Position numbers and translations under genes: made by a program
Assembly (NCBI GenBank): GCA_013400975.1
Contig: WBMZ01000342.1
Span: forward strand, 310,001 to 374,000
Length of the DNA stretch: 64,000 nucleotides
From: Atrichornis clamosus
Taxonomy: Eukaryota; Chordata; Aves; Passeriformes; Menuridae
Reading direction: 5' to 3'
The notes under the pieces: generated by a model
Seen by the model: only the letters and a program-made list of their open reading frames with translations
What the model was told of the DNA's origin: nothing
Database searches by the model: none
Shown: one piece after another, positions 27,436-40,963 of the stretch
Position numbering within the stretch: the stretch's first letter is position 1
Layout of the letters: every line of letters starts with the position of its first letter

Positions 27436-27525
27436 AGTGAGTATTCCCTGTCCAGCTTAGATCTTTGTAACTCTGGGTACAGTGAATATCCTCTGTTGAG
27501 CTTACATCTTTGTAACTGCGGGTGC
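27436..27525. repeat. Tandem duplication, 2 diverged copies of a 45-bp unit
   Basis: The units at 27436-27480 and 27481-27525 both begin AGTGA and share the core ATCTTTGTAACT. They differ at about 9 of 45 positions. The period is a multiple of three, so open frames across it (for example 27367-27645 +) show a repeated 15-residue pattern, but nothing else suggests coding. The duplication lies about 450 bp downstream of the GMDS exon and just after a CpG-rich patch. Confidence 0.85.
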
Positions 27526-29290
27526 TGCAAAATGCCCATTTTATGTGTGCTTGTGTACTTTGTTTTCTCGGGTGCTTTGCAGGGTCCCACTCAGCAGATG
27601 CTCATTTGCAAGAACACATCTTTGCTCCCAGGAATGCCTCAGTGAAGTCTCCCAGGGTTCCTAAAACAGCACACGCTGCTGGCAGGACCAAGTAACTAAC
27701 CCCTGTGCTCCAGTCACCTAATGAGAATTCTAGGAGAGGGAAAATAACGACAGTATTTCCAGGTCAGACAGGATGGTGGCAATGCACAGAGATGGCACAG
27801 GATGAAGCCTGGCTTCTGGACACCGGGAACTGTAGCCTCCGTTGTGTGATGTGGGAGTGGGTGTATGCAGGAGATGATTTGTGCTCTCCTGGGGATAGTG
27901 ACACGAGCCCCACAGGCCGCTGACACAGCACTGTCTGTCAGTATGTCCATGCAGAAGAGCTGTCCGAGTCAAGCAAGGGGGTGACAAGAGTACCTTTGTG
28001 TTGACACAAATTGCAGGGTGGAACTGGGGAGCTGCATGTGTGGAAGTGGGCATGGCTTTTAAAACTGGAATTTAGAGGGGAATAGAGACTTTCATGTTAT
28101 GTTAAAAAGGGCTGGACCTGTGTATTGGAATCAAATGCTAGGAAGTCATTAAGAGCTGTCTCTCATTCTGTGCTGTGGTAAGGTGTCAGGATGATAAGGA
28201 GGACAGAGACAAAAGGACTTGCCAAACAGGAAAAGGACACTTGACCCAACAAGTCTGTGCTTTTTGAGACCCACTTTCCTGCTTTGTCATAGCTCTTACT
28301 ACCAAGTACATATTCACTCCTCAAAATTCATGGCTAGTATGTAGCTCTTTGGAAGCCCTCCCTGTAGTTTCACCTCATTCATGTGCTCTGACATTTTTTG
28401 CTGACATACTGGTGCCCACGGTCTCCTTCCTCTCTGTCCTTGCTGGTCTTCTTTTGAGAACAGTTTCTGAATTTTAAATTCAGTTCACTGTATGTACTGG
28501 TTTGGGACAGTGCATAAGCACACATCCCTCAGGACTACTCATGTAGTTTCTAGTGGGTCCATACATGAGAATAGGGAGTAGAATATGGCCTTGAAATAGA
28601 ACTGAGTATAAATGCAATAGATGTCTGATGTTTATCTGAAATCACCTGGTCTGTCATAGGTCACCTTCCCTAGAATAAGGGCTCCATCTCTATCTTCCAC
28701 TGCCCCCATCTTGCCTTGTTTTTAATATGGTCCTGACTTGGTTCTTGTGGAACCCGAGAAGTCTGTGAAGCTGCTCAAGCATGATCAAGGTAGAAGCACA
28801 AAATGGATTTTGAAGTGCCTTTGTCTTAAAGAATATGCAGATGAACTGTGAGCAAATGAAGCGATGTGACTCCATGAAGCAATGTGGCATCCTTTTGCTG
28901 CAGTTTCCTTTTTAGAGTATCTCAGGATGGATACCCAGAATCACTGTCTTTCGTTATTATTTTTTTAATTCTAATTTGATTTCCACTCATTGTCAAAGGC
29001 AGGCAAACTACTGTTTGTTTCATTCAGGGAATCGCATCTGTGCAATTCAAAATACTAGAACAAAACCCCATCCACCCCAAGAAAGCAAGGAAAAACAACA
29101 AATAACTTAAAGAGACTCACAGCACATGTCCCCTCCTGCCACCCGTACCAATATTGCTGAAGGCAAGAAAGCCTCAGGTTGACATTTTGGGAGGTGGCTT
29201 AGCCAGATCAGTTAACAGGAATCCTGCTGTTGAATCACAGCTGACACAGAAAATCTGATGCTCAGATTCTCATGTCTTATTTGGAAACAT

Positions 29291-29310
29291 TTCTGTCTGT
29301 CTGTCTCTCT
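29291..29310. repeat. Short (CTGT)n run
   Basis: About four CTGT units ending in CTCTCT. A minor tetranucleotide repeat. Confidence 0.75.
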
Positions 29311-30946
29311 AAAATTGAACATGGTATTCTGGAAATTGAAAATAAACATAATTTAATCTTGTGTACAGTCAGTTCTGACAGTGCCAATACATTCGTTTTG
29401 AAAACACATTTGTTTTCTTCAGTTAGTGATCTCTGGGGTCAAGGCCTCCCATTGAAAAGCTTAGCTGTACTGAAGAAGAAACCTTGAAATGTGAGACAGT
29501 CTTCTGGTCAAACTAAGTAGACCCTTTTAATGCCTTGGCTCTAAATCTCCTCACTCTGCTTTTGACTGCTTTGGGGCCCCTTGATATTTACTGGCCTTGG
29601 GAATTGTTCCTGCTAATGCTTCTAATGCCTGTCTCTCTCCTTCCTTGCTTGTGTCTTGCCAAATACAAACCTATCAGTACCGTTTCCTTTGGCTTATGTC
29701 AAATTCCTATTAATAGATTTTCTGACCCTTTATAAAATGTCTTTGGAGATTCTAACCTGCTGTAAGGATTGGGGGAGAATTTTTATTTCTGCCTTTCTTA
29801 AAATTCACAGGAGCTTCATGGCAAGTTTGCTTTTTATACTGAACTTGATACATTATGAAAGATGCTTTCACACATTTTGCAGGCTTTTTAAGCACATGAC
29901 TAGTAAAGTCACACTTTACATTCATTTTCTGCTCTAGGCATGTAAAGATCCGTTTTCACTATGGTATACTCACCTGTGAAATGTAGGTACTTCAGAAATT
30001 ATCTCACTAGTCTTTTCTACTTACAATCAGAATGTTCCTATTGTAGGTAGGCAACTTGGATTTAAATAATCTATTTGGTATTCACAAAAATAATATTAAA
30101 ATAATTTTGAATTTCTTTTAAAAGTTAAAATTGAACTTCAACGAGCTGCCTCAATGAGTTGGAAACAAGCAGCCCTGCAGCACACAATGTCGTAGGCATC
30201 AGGTCTCTCAATCCCTGAAGTTGGGTAATTTTTACAGAGTTAGGGTCTGTCTTTAATTTTCTTATCTCTCATCAGGACAATTACTATTAATTTATATGCA
30301 TTAATTTCCCTCCAAGAATTGCACAATTGCTTCTAATTAAATTTTGCCCTTTAAGGTGTTTGAGGAAAAGTGCTTCTATTATTTTTGCATGGCACATATT
30401 ACTCTAACAGTTCTACAGGAGTTTGCTTCATTTCACTGCCCTTTGCTGCAGCAATGAAGATTAATTCAGGTCTCAGTGGTCTGTCCTGTCATCACAGAAC
30501 TTAGATGCATGTATCTCTCAGTTAGGAGTTTATGTTACTTTTTGAAAGGCAGGGGGGAAACCCCCAACCTTTCAACCATATGTAAATGTTGTTTTTTCTC
30601 CAAATCTAATGCTCTGCATGTGTTACAGAGGATTCTTCCAGTTTCCTCCCACCTGTTTCTGCAGTTGTCCTACAGCTTGCTTAGGTTGTATCCGTGCATC
30701 ACATTTGTTATGGGCTGGCATGGCTGTAACTCTGAGGATGTACATACATCATCCATGCAAATTTCTTTCCTTTAAGCAATCCTGGAAACTCTGTCACAAT
30801 GTGATGCTAATATTTAAGTAGTCATCTGGCCCCTTATTATTCTTCTTCAAAGGAAAGAGGGCATACTAACCTGCTAACTTCTTCCTTTGTAATATGCCTT
30901 AAGCAATTAAACATTTTTCTCCCACTTCTTTTTAGCACTGATATAA

Positions 30947-30972
30947 ATGAAACATATATACATATGTTTCAT
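30947..30972. repeat. Perfect 11-bp inverted repeat with 4-nt loop
   Basis: ATGAAACATAT (30947-30957) and ATATGTTTCAT (30962-30972) are exact reverse complements around ATAC. This gives a compact potential cruciform or hairpin in an AT-rich setting. The stem is too short for a microRNA precursor. Confidence 0.75.
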
Positions 30973-31798
30973 ATGTGATTTCTCAAGTCTTCTGTGTGTG
31001 GCTTATACTAAATTTTGCATTTTTGCTTAACTATATTTGGCCTCAGTTACCCTTTTCCCTCCTCGGAATTAAGCAGAACGGCTTTAAATTTCAGTCTCTT
31101 CAGATGTTTTTTTAAAAATTCAGCTCTGTGTTTCCCATGTTTCATAGGATTCCAGTAAAAATTCCTTGGGGCATATCACATTCTCCCAAAGTCAGCTTTC
31201 TTAAAGTCAAAAACATTTCTGAACTCCTCTAAGTGTTCCTGCCCTAAAGAGCATTTAGAGTCTAATGAAACCATGATCACAAACCCCTAAATGCCCCACA
31301 CTTCCACTTTAGTTTTCATACAAGCTTCATTTCCTACTCTTACCTTCAGAGCTGCCTGTGACTGTACACTGTTCAGATGTCTGCATGAGGAAACACGTGC
31401 TTCCCTTCCTCAAGGATCTTTTTGCTCATCAATGTCAATATGTGGCCTGTATTAATACTCATGAAAATGAAATGGGAACATTAAAGGAAGAATAATCTTC
31501 ACATGATTTTCCTGTCTATTTTCCTCACTAGCAGCCAGGTAAAGAAGTTGTGAATTGTCATAACACTGACAGTCTTCTCTTATCTGGTTTTTTTTTCACT
31601 CCTTGTTCAGAAAATGTATGTCAACATCTGAAAACTATTGCTTCTAGTGTCCTTAATTCTCCTCCAAGCTGACTTTGCTGCTGTCTCAGACGAAATGTTT
31701 ATATTGTTCCTTACTTCAAACTCAGCATTATCTCTGCATTGTTTTGCCATCATCTTCCTTTTATTTGTCCTTCCTGCAAATAAAACCTGCAGTAGATT

Positions 31799-31818
31799 GT
31801 TTGTTTGTTTGTTTATTT
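31799..31818. repeat. (TTTG)n short microsatellite
   Basis: Four to five TTTG units followed by TTTATTTTAG. Confidence 0.8.
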
Positions 31819-33599
31819 TAGTTAAGGCCTTACATATCAGACATTTCAGAGGTATCTCTGGAAATATACGTGTCAAATTCAGCCAAGTAAAATAATGATT
31901 AGTAGCAACTTGTCTCTGTGTAGCATCTAAGAGGCACTTAACATATTTTAAATATTTCTCAACAAGCGTATGAAAAAGGGTTTTTTTAAAAAGAGCATCA
32001 CTGTGTTTCTGCTTCTGAAATGTGGATGGCAGAGCAGACAGACTGCACATCTCAAGTGATATCATGAAGCAGCAGTGAAGTTAGGGGGAGAGCCTAAGGG
32101 GTGCAACTGTCCTTCCACAGGTAGCTTTCTACCTTTTTTATCTCAACCCAGTTTTGTTCATTTTAAGTTTTCCTTGGAACGTTAGAAGATCATTGCAACA
32201 AGTTTTCCTCTCAGTATGTCACCAAATGGGAGAAGCTTCAGCAGGCTCATGTCCAGTCTTGCTCTGTGTCTTGTTTAATCCTCTTAACAGGCTCTTAGCA
32301 GGAGCCCTAGCTTACCTCCTTTCTAGTGGGAGCAGATGTCTAATATGTGCCCCTCCAACCTTCCCACACACAGTTCTGACTTTTTGCTTCATAATTAGCT
32401 TATTACATCAGTGTTAGACAGGCACATCCAGTAAAGGAATCCCTCTGGACACCACTGCTCATATGCTGTGCTTTACTCTGTTGCTTCTCTTTGCGTCATC
32501 CTGCTCCTTCTCTGCTGTGCCTCCAACAAAACATTTCTCTGGCAACTTCTACAGCTGGCTCTGTTCCCCTTCTTCCTTCACCACCTCTTTCCCTGCTGTC
32601 ATTCCTGAGGTTTTGAAACCAACCATGTGTCATCTCTGACCTTCACATCTTCATTGATCTTCCTGAGAACATAGGCCTGTCTTTCTGAGTCTGCTTTCTG
32701 ATCCCCTAATGCCACAAGCATCTGACAAGACTAGCCAGAGGAAGAGGGTTCCTTACCTCCTGGGGTCTAAGGTGGAGTGCTTTTGCACCTTGGGTGTTAC
32801 ACCGTATGTTCATTTAACAGACAAGTAGGGTTTTTTTGGAAATGTTTGGACCAGCTGAAGAAATCTCTGACTGACTTGGGCAATGCAATTTTCCATTCTG
32901 GGTGGGTAAAGAGATTGCAACCCCATTGAAAAGCTGGTGTGTAAAGATAAAGCTGTCATCCAGGCAGAAGGGTTGGTGGTTTTGATTCATTGCTCATTTT
33001 TCTAAATGCCGTTGACACATAGCAATTAGTGGCAGTCTTGAATGTGACAGATCTGGGCTCAACTCCTGAAAACAGATTTTTAAATTAAACTTAGGTGACT
33101 GGAGGATTAGGGTTGAGGGAGAGGTGAATGAGGATAGAAGGCTGACTGCCTCCTTAATTAGACCCTGCCTGATTCAGCCAGGCATCCAAGCAAGTGCTTC
33201 ACTTCAAGGGCATGAATAGTTAATAGGGACAGTTTCCATACTTGTAGTTAAGAGAGTGCTTACGTGCATTGCTGCATCTTAATATGAAGCCAAGCAATTT
33301 ATCTGTGATGGGAACTGAGAAGGCCAGCCCAAACATTGTGGGAGCTCAGGAGGTGCCAACAGATTATTCTTGTTTACCTGCCCTATTGTACAGTGCCTGG
33401 GAGCAGAGATGCTGAAATAGTTCAAGACACTTCCTTTAGTCAGATTCTCTTAGGGTAGCTTTGCAGGCAAGAAGGAATTATACCAAGTTCATGCAGTTTG
33501 TAGTTTTACTCAACTGCTCCAGCCCATAATTCTCTGCCTTCCTGGCAGTGGGGGGTCTTACCACCACCTCTTCACTTATTCATGTTTATTCATGCACAG

Positions 33600-33735
33600 A
33601 AAGTCTCTCTTTATCTCACCTCTTATCCCCTCATCTCCCCCTTCTCTTGGCCTGCCATTTGGCCTTCTCCTCCTCCCCCTTGTTATCTCTCTCTGTTGTC
33701 TCACCCTCGTTTTGACCATCCCTTGTTTTCTTATC
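33600..33735. repeat. Pyrimidine-rich (C/T) low-complexity stretch
   Basis: The + strand is strongly biased to C and T (TCTCC, CCCCTT, CTCTCT motifs), which leaves several overlapping frames open on both strands. The 159-codon and 100-codon open frames over this region are best explained by the scarcity of stop codons in such sequence. Confidence 0.7.
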
Positions 33736-35479
33736 GCTGCCTGTCCTATGCCTGTCCCATGCAAGCACTCCAGCAGATGTGGTGGGAAATGCAAAGCCTC
33801 TGATGGGAAGTCAAGGGGTGGGAGAGAGCCTGGAGTAGGCAAAAGCCACAACAGAAGTCCAGGCTCAGACAGCACCAAGACACATTTGTCACAACTGTTA
33901 AGTGTTCCCTCCTGCCAGCAGTCTCCACCACCTACAGCCTGTTATCCCCCATTTTCTACATGGGATCAGACATTCAAGAGAGCCAAACTGTGGTCTGGAC
34001 CACATTTTGGAGCACCCAGTGAGACTGGCAGAGTGGCTCAGCATAAATCTGTTCCCATCAGCGTTTTCTGAAGACCTTGGTGTAAGAGGTGCTTGAGGTC
34101 ACTTACACACCTGATTGCTGCTTCACGTTCAAAAGTGGGAGCATGGCTGATGACCTGTCTCACTTTCAGACACTGTTTATTTTTCAATAGGGTTTTAAAA
34201 GTCAAGCAGTACGTTAACAATACTGTTCTTATTTTGACTGTGTTTCCCACGTCGTTGTAACCTTTTCTTTTGAGCGTGCTGTGCCAACTCAACCCTTGCA
34301 ATCATTTCAGAATGGCAGCACAGAACTGTAAATGACATGATTTATATGAAGATAAAAATGGTTTTTGAATACAGAGGATATGAGACAGAGGTAAGGTTTC
34401 CTTCAGCAAATCTGGAATTAAGGGCTAGACTTGTCTAATTTCTCCAGCCTTAGCCAGAGCTTGCTTGCCTTCAGCTGTCTGTGTTTTATTTTATGAGTGA
34501 GTGGGTGTACAAAGGAAGATGACAGCCCCAGAGTGTTCATGTGTTTTATCTGAGAAGCCATGAGACGGTTGTAGTGTTGGTAAAAGAAGTTTCTACTGGG
34601 TTTGGGTCAGCAGATGCCTTGACACTGGCCTTTTCAGCATGGAGTCCTCCAGTCAGTGGTTTGCTGGGGAAATAGGTGTCTTGAGCCTGGGTATGTCATG
34701 GCACCTAATATTTTTCCCGCTTGAAAGATAGTACTTCAGACCACCAATTCCCAAAATCCTATGCCACCTCCTACAAAATATTTATCACTGTTACTTTGGT
34801 GCTGCTGAAGATGTTATGGAAGTGAGTGCAGTTGTCCCTGTGAGGGACACTCCAAGCCAGTGTGAAAGTGCCATTTGGACCAGGTGAGGAGAAATGCATA
34901 AAGGCATAGCAAGTTCTGAGGAAGGAGGAGGGCTTAAGGGTTTGTCTCCAAAAGCTTTCATGTCTTGATTTTTCAGGTGTTCCACAGTCCAAAAATGACA
35001 GTAGGCTTCTGTCAATTTATTTTATTTCTTTAATTATCTGAAGTTTATTCTCCTAGAAAATGTGGGATGTTTTAACTTGACCTATGGAAAAAAAAAAGGC
35101 AGAAATATTCTGCTCAAAAAAAAAAAAAAGGTAGATCAAAATTGGCTCTTCAGTTTTTCTAAGAAAAGGCTAATTTGGGGGACAGGAAGACACTTTTCTG
35201 GGGTAGTCAGGCTTTCTTTTAAATTGATCCTACAGGTCTTCTGTCTCCCCCAAAAAGTCAACAAGAAGTTTTTGTTCAGACTCTTATCTCTGTTCTTCAC
35301 CATTTGCAATTTCTCTCAAAAGGGCAAATGGTTGAAAGGAACTGAGGTTTGAAAGTGGTTGTTTAAAAAAATAAACCTTCACTTTTCCCCTCTATCACCT
35401 TTAGATTCATCATTTGTAAATTAACAACTTCATGGTGGAGGCATGAAGAGGTGGGACCTTTGTTATTATTGCTACCCTG

Positions 35480-35502
35480 TGATGATGATGATGATGATGA
35501 TG
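35480..35502. repeat. (GAT)n microsatellite
   Basis: Seven consecutive GAT/ATG triplets, then TTGAGGAG. Confidence 0.9.
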
Positions 35503-38500
35503 TTGAGGAGTGCTTGACCACCTTCTATATCTTCTTGTCTCATCTTTGTATTTCACTGAAAACCCGTAGCAATGATTCTGACCGTATCAGAACTTAAAAA
35601 CATTTTATGTTGTTAATTATTTTCATTATCCTTAGTGCTTCCCTTGTGTTCAAGAAGAGCTTATGTGGTTGAATTGCAGGGAAAATTAAGCCTTGCAGAT
35701 ATAAACAACTTTTTAAAAATTGGGGGTAAGGAGTGTTGTTGCTGAATAAAACCCTGGAAGAATTATCTTTGTGTCATAAACATCTACAGTATTTGTCATG
35801 AACCAGGAAATGGATCTTCATGCCCACCTTGGACGCTCCCCAAATTGTCTGATGTCCCAGCTGGATGGGTGAAAGAGGAGGCAGTAATTATCTGCAGGGC
35901 TGGAGAGACTTAAACATTAAGAGCTTTATGCTTAGGATCAGCTGGAATTTTTGCTCATTCCTCACATATAGTCTCTGAGCTCACCAAAGCGGACAATATG
36001 AAAAATATTAACAGGATTCAAGAAGACATTAGTAATAGATTAAGAGTGCATGCCTCTCTCGTGAGACTTTTTTTTCTCTAGTTTTTTTTTCTTTCAGTCA
36101 GAAAAGTCTAAAGGTGAGTAGGTGAAGTCAATTTTAATAATTCACAGACGATAATACATCTATTTCTTATTTGACAGAGCTAGTGTTTAAACTATTAGCA
36201 CTGTCTGGCATAACATGAAACAGGATCAGTCACTCATCCCTTTGAAACCTCTAACCTGGCCTCGTTTGAATTTCTTCCTTCCAGCTTTGCCAGTACGTTT
36301 TAATAGTCTTCATAGAGCTCTCAGCCGCCTTGTGACTTCAGACTTTAACTACCAGGTTGTGGTTAGGAATAGGGTAAGACAGCACCATTCCTCATCAGCC
36401 TTTCTGTATGCAGCGGCACAGAAACCTCAGTGCTACAGATAGCCATTGAAATTCAAAACAGACCACTCAACTGCTGAACAGAAATGAGGTTTTAAATCAG
36501 ATTTTCTTTTTGGAACACTGTTCTGTAATTTTTGAAAGTGCTCTAATTTTTTTTTACTTCTTCCAAACTGCTGAACTGGTACTACTTTGCAGTCATGCTT
36601 TCTATTGATTAGCCGTAAGGGGAAAGGTGGAATAACAATAATGAAAACAAAAAAATATGGTTTAAAATAGGACACCTGCCTGGTTTTTTTTTACAGTGAT
36701 CTGTGACAAGTTCATGTTTATAATTCACTACATCTCTTACGGAGTTAGTGCTTGCAGACCTTTGTTTTAAAAATTTTCATATTGGGTGACTAGGAGTTGA
36801 ATTGCTTTTGTTCTTATTTTTAATTCTGTTTGACTCATAAAACACTACACTTCCACCTTCTGATTTTGAAAGCAAAACCATTTATTGAAGCTTCTTTACA
36901 ATAACAAAGACTCTTGACTAAAGCAATTGGCTGCCACTATAGTTTTTCCTTAGATAACAGTTGTAAATTTCCAAACCTCTAATCTTTGGCAGCATTTTCC
37001 TCTTGATCCAAGTTTCTGTTTCCATGTGTTGGTGGAGATTAAAAAGTGGGTTATGAAGGTGAAATTGGAAACAGAGGAAATGTGAGGTTTTAGGAAAAGC
37101 TCAGGTAGGGCCAAGTTTGCTCCCTCCACTGTTTTCATAGCTATGAAACAAAGCCTACTGGGGCCTCTTATACTGCAGTGTCACCACTGATCACACATTG
37201 TGACATTCTCTCCTCACTCAAAACAATTCTTCTGTAGTGCTAATCCTATAAAATTACCACAGTCTTTTATCCTGCACATAGCTGGCTGAAAGGGTTTGCA
37301 GATGAGTATCCAAGGCAGTATTTAGGTGCTTTTTCTGACCTTTCTTTCTCTGTCTCCTCCCCAAGGTGCTTATTGGTATTATCTCTGTATTTTACATATT
37401 TCTTAGATGCCTTCTGGGAGGCTTCTGGGCTTAAAATAAAGGCCAAAATTAATCTTGACAGATCAAGTGAATCCCAAGAGTCAGATAGCTCAGGTACTGT
37501 AAACAAAAGGTTGTTGTGATTAAATGTGACTGGCCCTATAGGTAAGCAACCCACCTCTACAATAATTCAATAGCTGTGTGGCATAATGAATGCAAGGGGA
37601 AGGTGGACACAAGAATAAAAAACAAAAAGACAGAAAGGTGCATTATTCACCACCATAGAGATCCACAGCAGGGAAGACTTATGAGCACTTGAAGAACAGC
37701 CAGAGGGAGTTGGTGATGGATGACAGGCAGCTTGTGTGCTGGAAAGCTCACAAGAAGTGTTCTTATTTTTGCCTTCTAGTATTAGCAACCACAATTAGTT
37801 CTACTTTGGCTTAACTGCTGGATGGAATTTAAAAAAAAAAAACAAACAATGATTGACTTAATTAAGATCTTAAATGTAGCTTTACGAAGGATTTCCTACT
37901 CCAGAGTAATGCCTGGACAATTATCTTCGATACCCTTGATAACATAGCTTGCTACAACTGAGAATATCCTGGATGCAAACATCTGCATCCAGCAGCTACT
38001 TCAGCTGGGATATCCTTTCAGAAGAAGCAGGTTTCAGGGCCATGCTTGCTGGGTGGAAAATTTCTGAGGAAAACCCTTCATATGTGCAGGCATGGGGCAG
38101 CTTATATACTTGCTGTGGGATTTGTGAGGATCAGCGTTATATACCAGAGTTCATCAAATGGGCATTTCATACACTGACATACAGACAACCTATGACTTAG
38201 CAGGACTTTGAGCTGAAAGGGACCATGTAGAAATGTGACAAAGTGGTTGGAGTCACTGTTGCTTCTGGCTGGAACTGCCAAGGATTGTTCTATTTATTGT
38301 GCTAAGAGGAAAGGGTCTGCTGAAGGGGTAAGCCCAGTGGTCAAGGAATGGAATAAAAAACTCTTTTTCCACCAAGAATGAATGCCACTGGTAGCTGGAG
38401 ACAGAAAGTGCTACATGCATTAGCTGTGAATGCCTCCTTGATTTGTATACCACGTTTTCCCTAGTCGCTGACCACATTTTCTTCTGTAAAGCCTGCAGAG

Positions 38501-40963
38501 GTTGGGTTGTCCCTCAGTGTTTTTTTAAACTGCCAAGAACTCAGCGAGACGCTGTTTGCAGAGCAAAACTTCAAAAGAAGATATGGGTGATATGAAGGCT
38601 TTCTCAGGGTTCTTGTGCAACCTGTCAAAGACAATTCAGGAGATTGGTGTGCTCCGGTTGATGTTTCACACCTGTGTGTCACTTCCAAAAGCCACGAGCA
38701 GATTCTTGAGGCAGAGTAAGGAACTTTATATCACATTCCTCTGCAGGAAAGTGTTCACTTTGGGTCAGGACTTAAAGTGAATGAATATCCAGTTAGAACT
38801 TTTTCAAATCGCTTTTATTCATTGCTATCAACTCGCCAAATTTTTACCTTCTCATAATAAGTACCATGTAACCAACTACAGTGGTCTCTGTAGAGATGCA
38901 CCTTGAAGAAAATCATTCTGTGGATCTCAGTTATTTTAACATAGACTTTGGATGTTAGAGAAATTCCTGAATAAGGAAAGGGACGGTTAGACATTTCTGT
39001 AAGGATACTAATTTAAACTATAATGCTAATGGGAAGAGATGACTTGACGATACATGAGTGGAGGTAAACAGACTCATTTCTGTGAAAAGCAGTGATTTGA
39101 CAAGCAGTGATTTTTGGGAAGTCTCCAGACAGAGCCCAGACTCTGACTTTAGGGATTTAGGCAATATAAAAATTATTATTAAAAAATAAAAACATTTGCA
39201 TCAGCTGTGCCTGCAGCTTTTTCATTTTTTTTTCACATGCTTTTGTTCTATTAAACATTTCCAGAAACATTGTACAGTTAAGCTTAGCACTGTGAATAAG
39301 ATTAATACCCTTTTTTGATAAACTCTTCCTGTGTTGCTTTTGTGTCGAGTACATTTCAGCTGCAAATTTAGGCTTCTTCTAAACAATAGAATATGTAGGT
39401 CCTTGAGCCTGATAGACCTCATCTGGACCTGAACTAAAATGATCCCATTGAGTATCGTGTTGTTGAATATGAAGTGGCCTTGTATATTCTCATGGCCTTA
39501 GGCACAGATACAGAGATGGCTCCCTCCAAAACCAAGTTCCAGGCATGCTGACAAAATCATTTCCTCATGTCCCATAGAGTGTTTTGCTTTGGTTTGTTCT
39601 CATACCCCAAATTACTTTTTATTTTGCCTAAAAAGGTGATGCTTTGTGGAGAAGGAGCTTACGAGCATCCTGTTCTGTTGCTTTTTTTTCCCCCCTCCCT
39701 CTACAAAATATCCCATTGATTGCCGCTTCAAAGAAAGCAGATTCTTCTTTCTATACCCTCAGATCCCTCCTGAAAACTCTCTTACGGCTCTCAAAAATCT
39801 CTGCACTAGTGATGTGCTATGTCTTCTTGTGCATCCTGATGGATGCTGTTGTTTGTTGTTGTGTTCTCACACTGCCCTGTATCTCTTATTTGTGCTCCAC
39901 TTCTTGTTCTCTGGGCATGGATGTGCAACTTGACCTAATGATTTAGGCTGAGCAAAGGAGAAAAATCTGGTCACAAGAGTGTGAAATGCTTCAGCGCAGC
40001 AGAAACAAGGTAAATTAGCTCATATAAAAGTCTGTTTGTCATGGTAGCAGTATGACTTCATGTTGTTAGCTGGTTCAGTAATATGGAGCATGGCCTTGGA
40101 TTATGAACATTTTGTGCAGGAAAGTTTCTTTTGGTTCTGATTTGCAGCACAGCTGGAGCAGGAAGGTCCTGGGTGATGGCAGAGGTTTTCAGACACAGTC
40201 TGCAATAACCACCATTATATCTTTGTAAACATTTCAGGGAAACGTTTGTGGGAAACTATTACATATGTTAAGATTCTGACCCATAAATGCAGACTTTCAC
40301 CTGCATACAAAAGCTGAAGGAAACATACCAAACCTAGTTCAATATCTGAGTAACAAGACAGTTTTTCAGTGCCCTGAGACCCAGGGAGCTCATCCTCTTA
40401 CTGGAAATACTTTGGATACCATCTTTAAATGTTTTACAGTATTTTTAATAGTACTTTCCACTCTTTGGTGGATCAATGGAAGTCTGTTCTGAAATTTTAG
40501 GCACTTCTTTCTTTGCATTAGTGTTTCATTAATGGTCTGCAACTGTAAACTCACATATGTGTACTGACACGTTTTTTAAATATAAAGCTCTCATGTTCCT
40601 GCAGTTACAGGAATATCTAAAGAAAATGAGAATATCTGGCAGTCCAGTCTACACTATCAGCTCATTAGCCAATTTTACAAATTTATTCTTCATGTGGAAA
40701 AAATGTTGTGATGTAGTGACTTGTTGGCTGTATCATACAAGTACTGGTATTATACTGGTAACTGTGTTACTATAAATTTCAAACCAGTGTGTATTTTCAG
40801 CAGTTGCAAGGTATCTTCACGAACAGTCCTAGTGGTGTACTTTAATAAGACATATTTTATATTCAAAATGCTGGAAACATTGTAGGCAGTAAATGTGGTT
40901 TCATCTAGCCCTTATATGGATTGCTAAGTACCTGGCTTTTTCTTCTGAAAAGATGCAGCTAGC

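Noticed and set aside
31607..32065. 152-codon open frame on the - strand
   Set aside because: No recognisable family, with a mixed composition typical of translated intron. The start lies in ordinary AT-rich DNA without a promoter-like context.
33105..33120. Telomere-like TTAGGG
   Set aside because: A single unit with no array; not an interstitial telomeric repeat.
33592..34071. Longest open frame in the window (159 codons, + strand)
   Set aside because: It lies on a pyrimidine-rich stretch with open frames on both strands, has Ser/Pro/Leu-rich composition and no recognisable domain or splice context.
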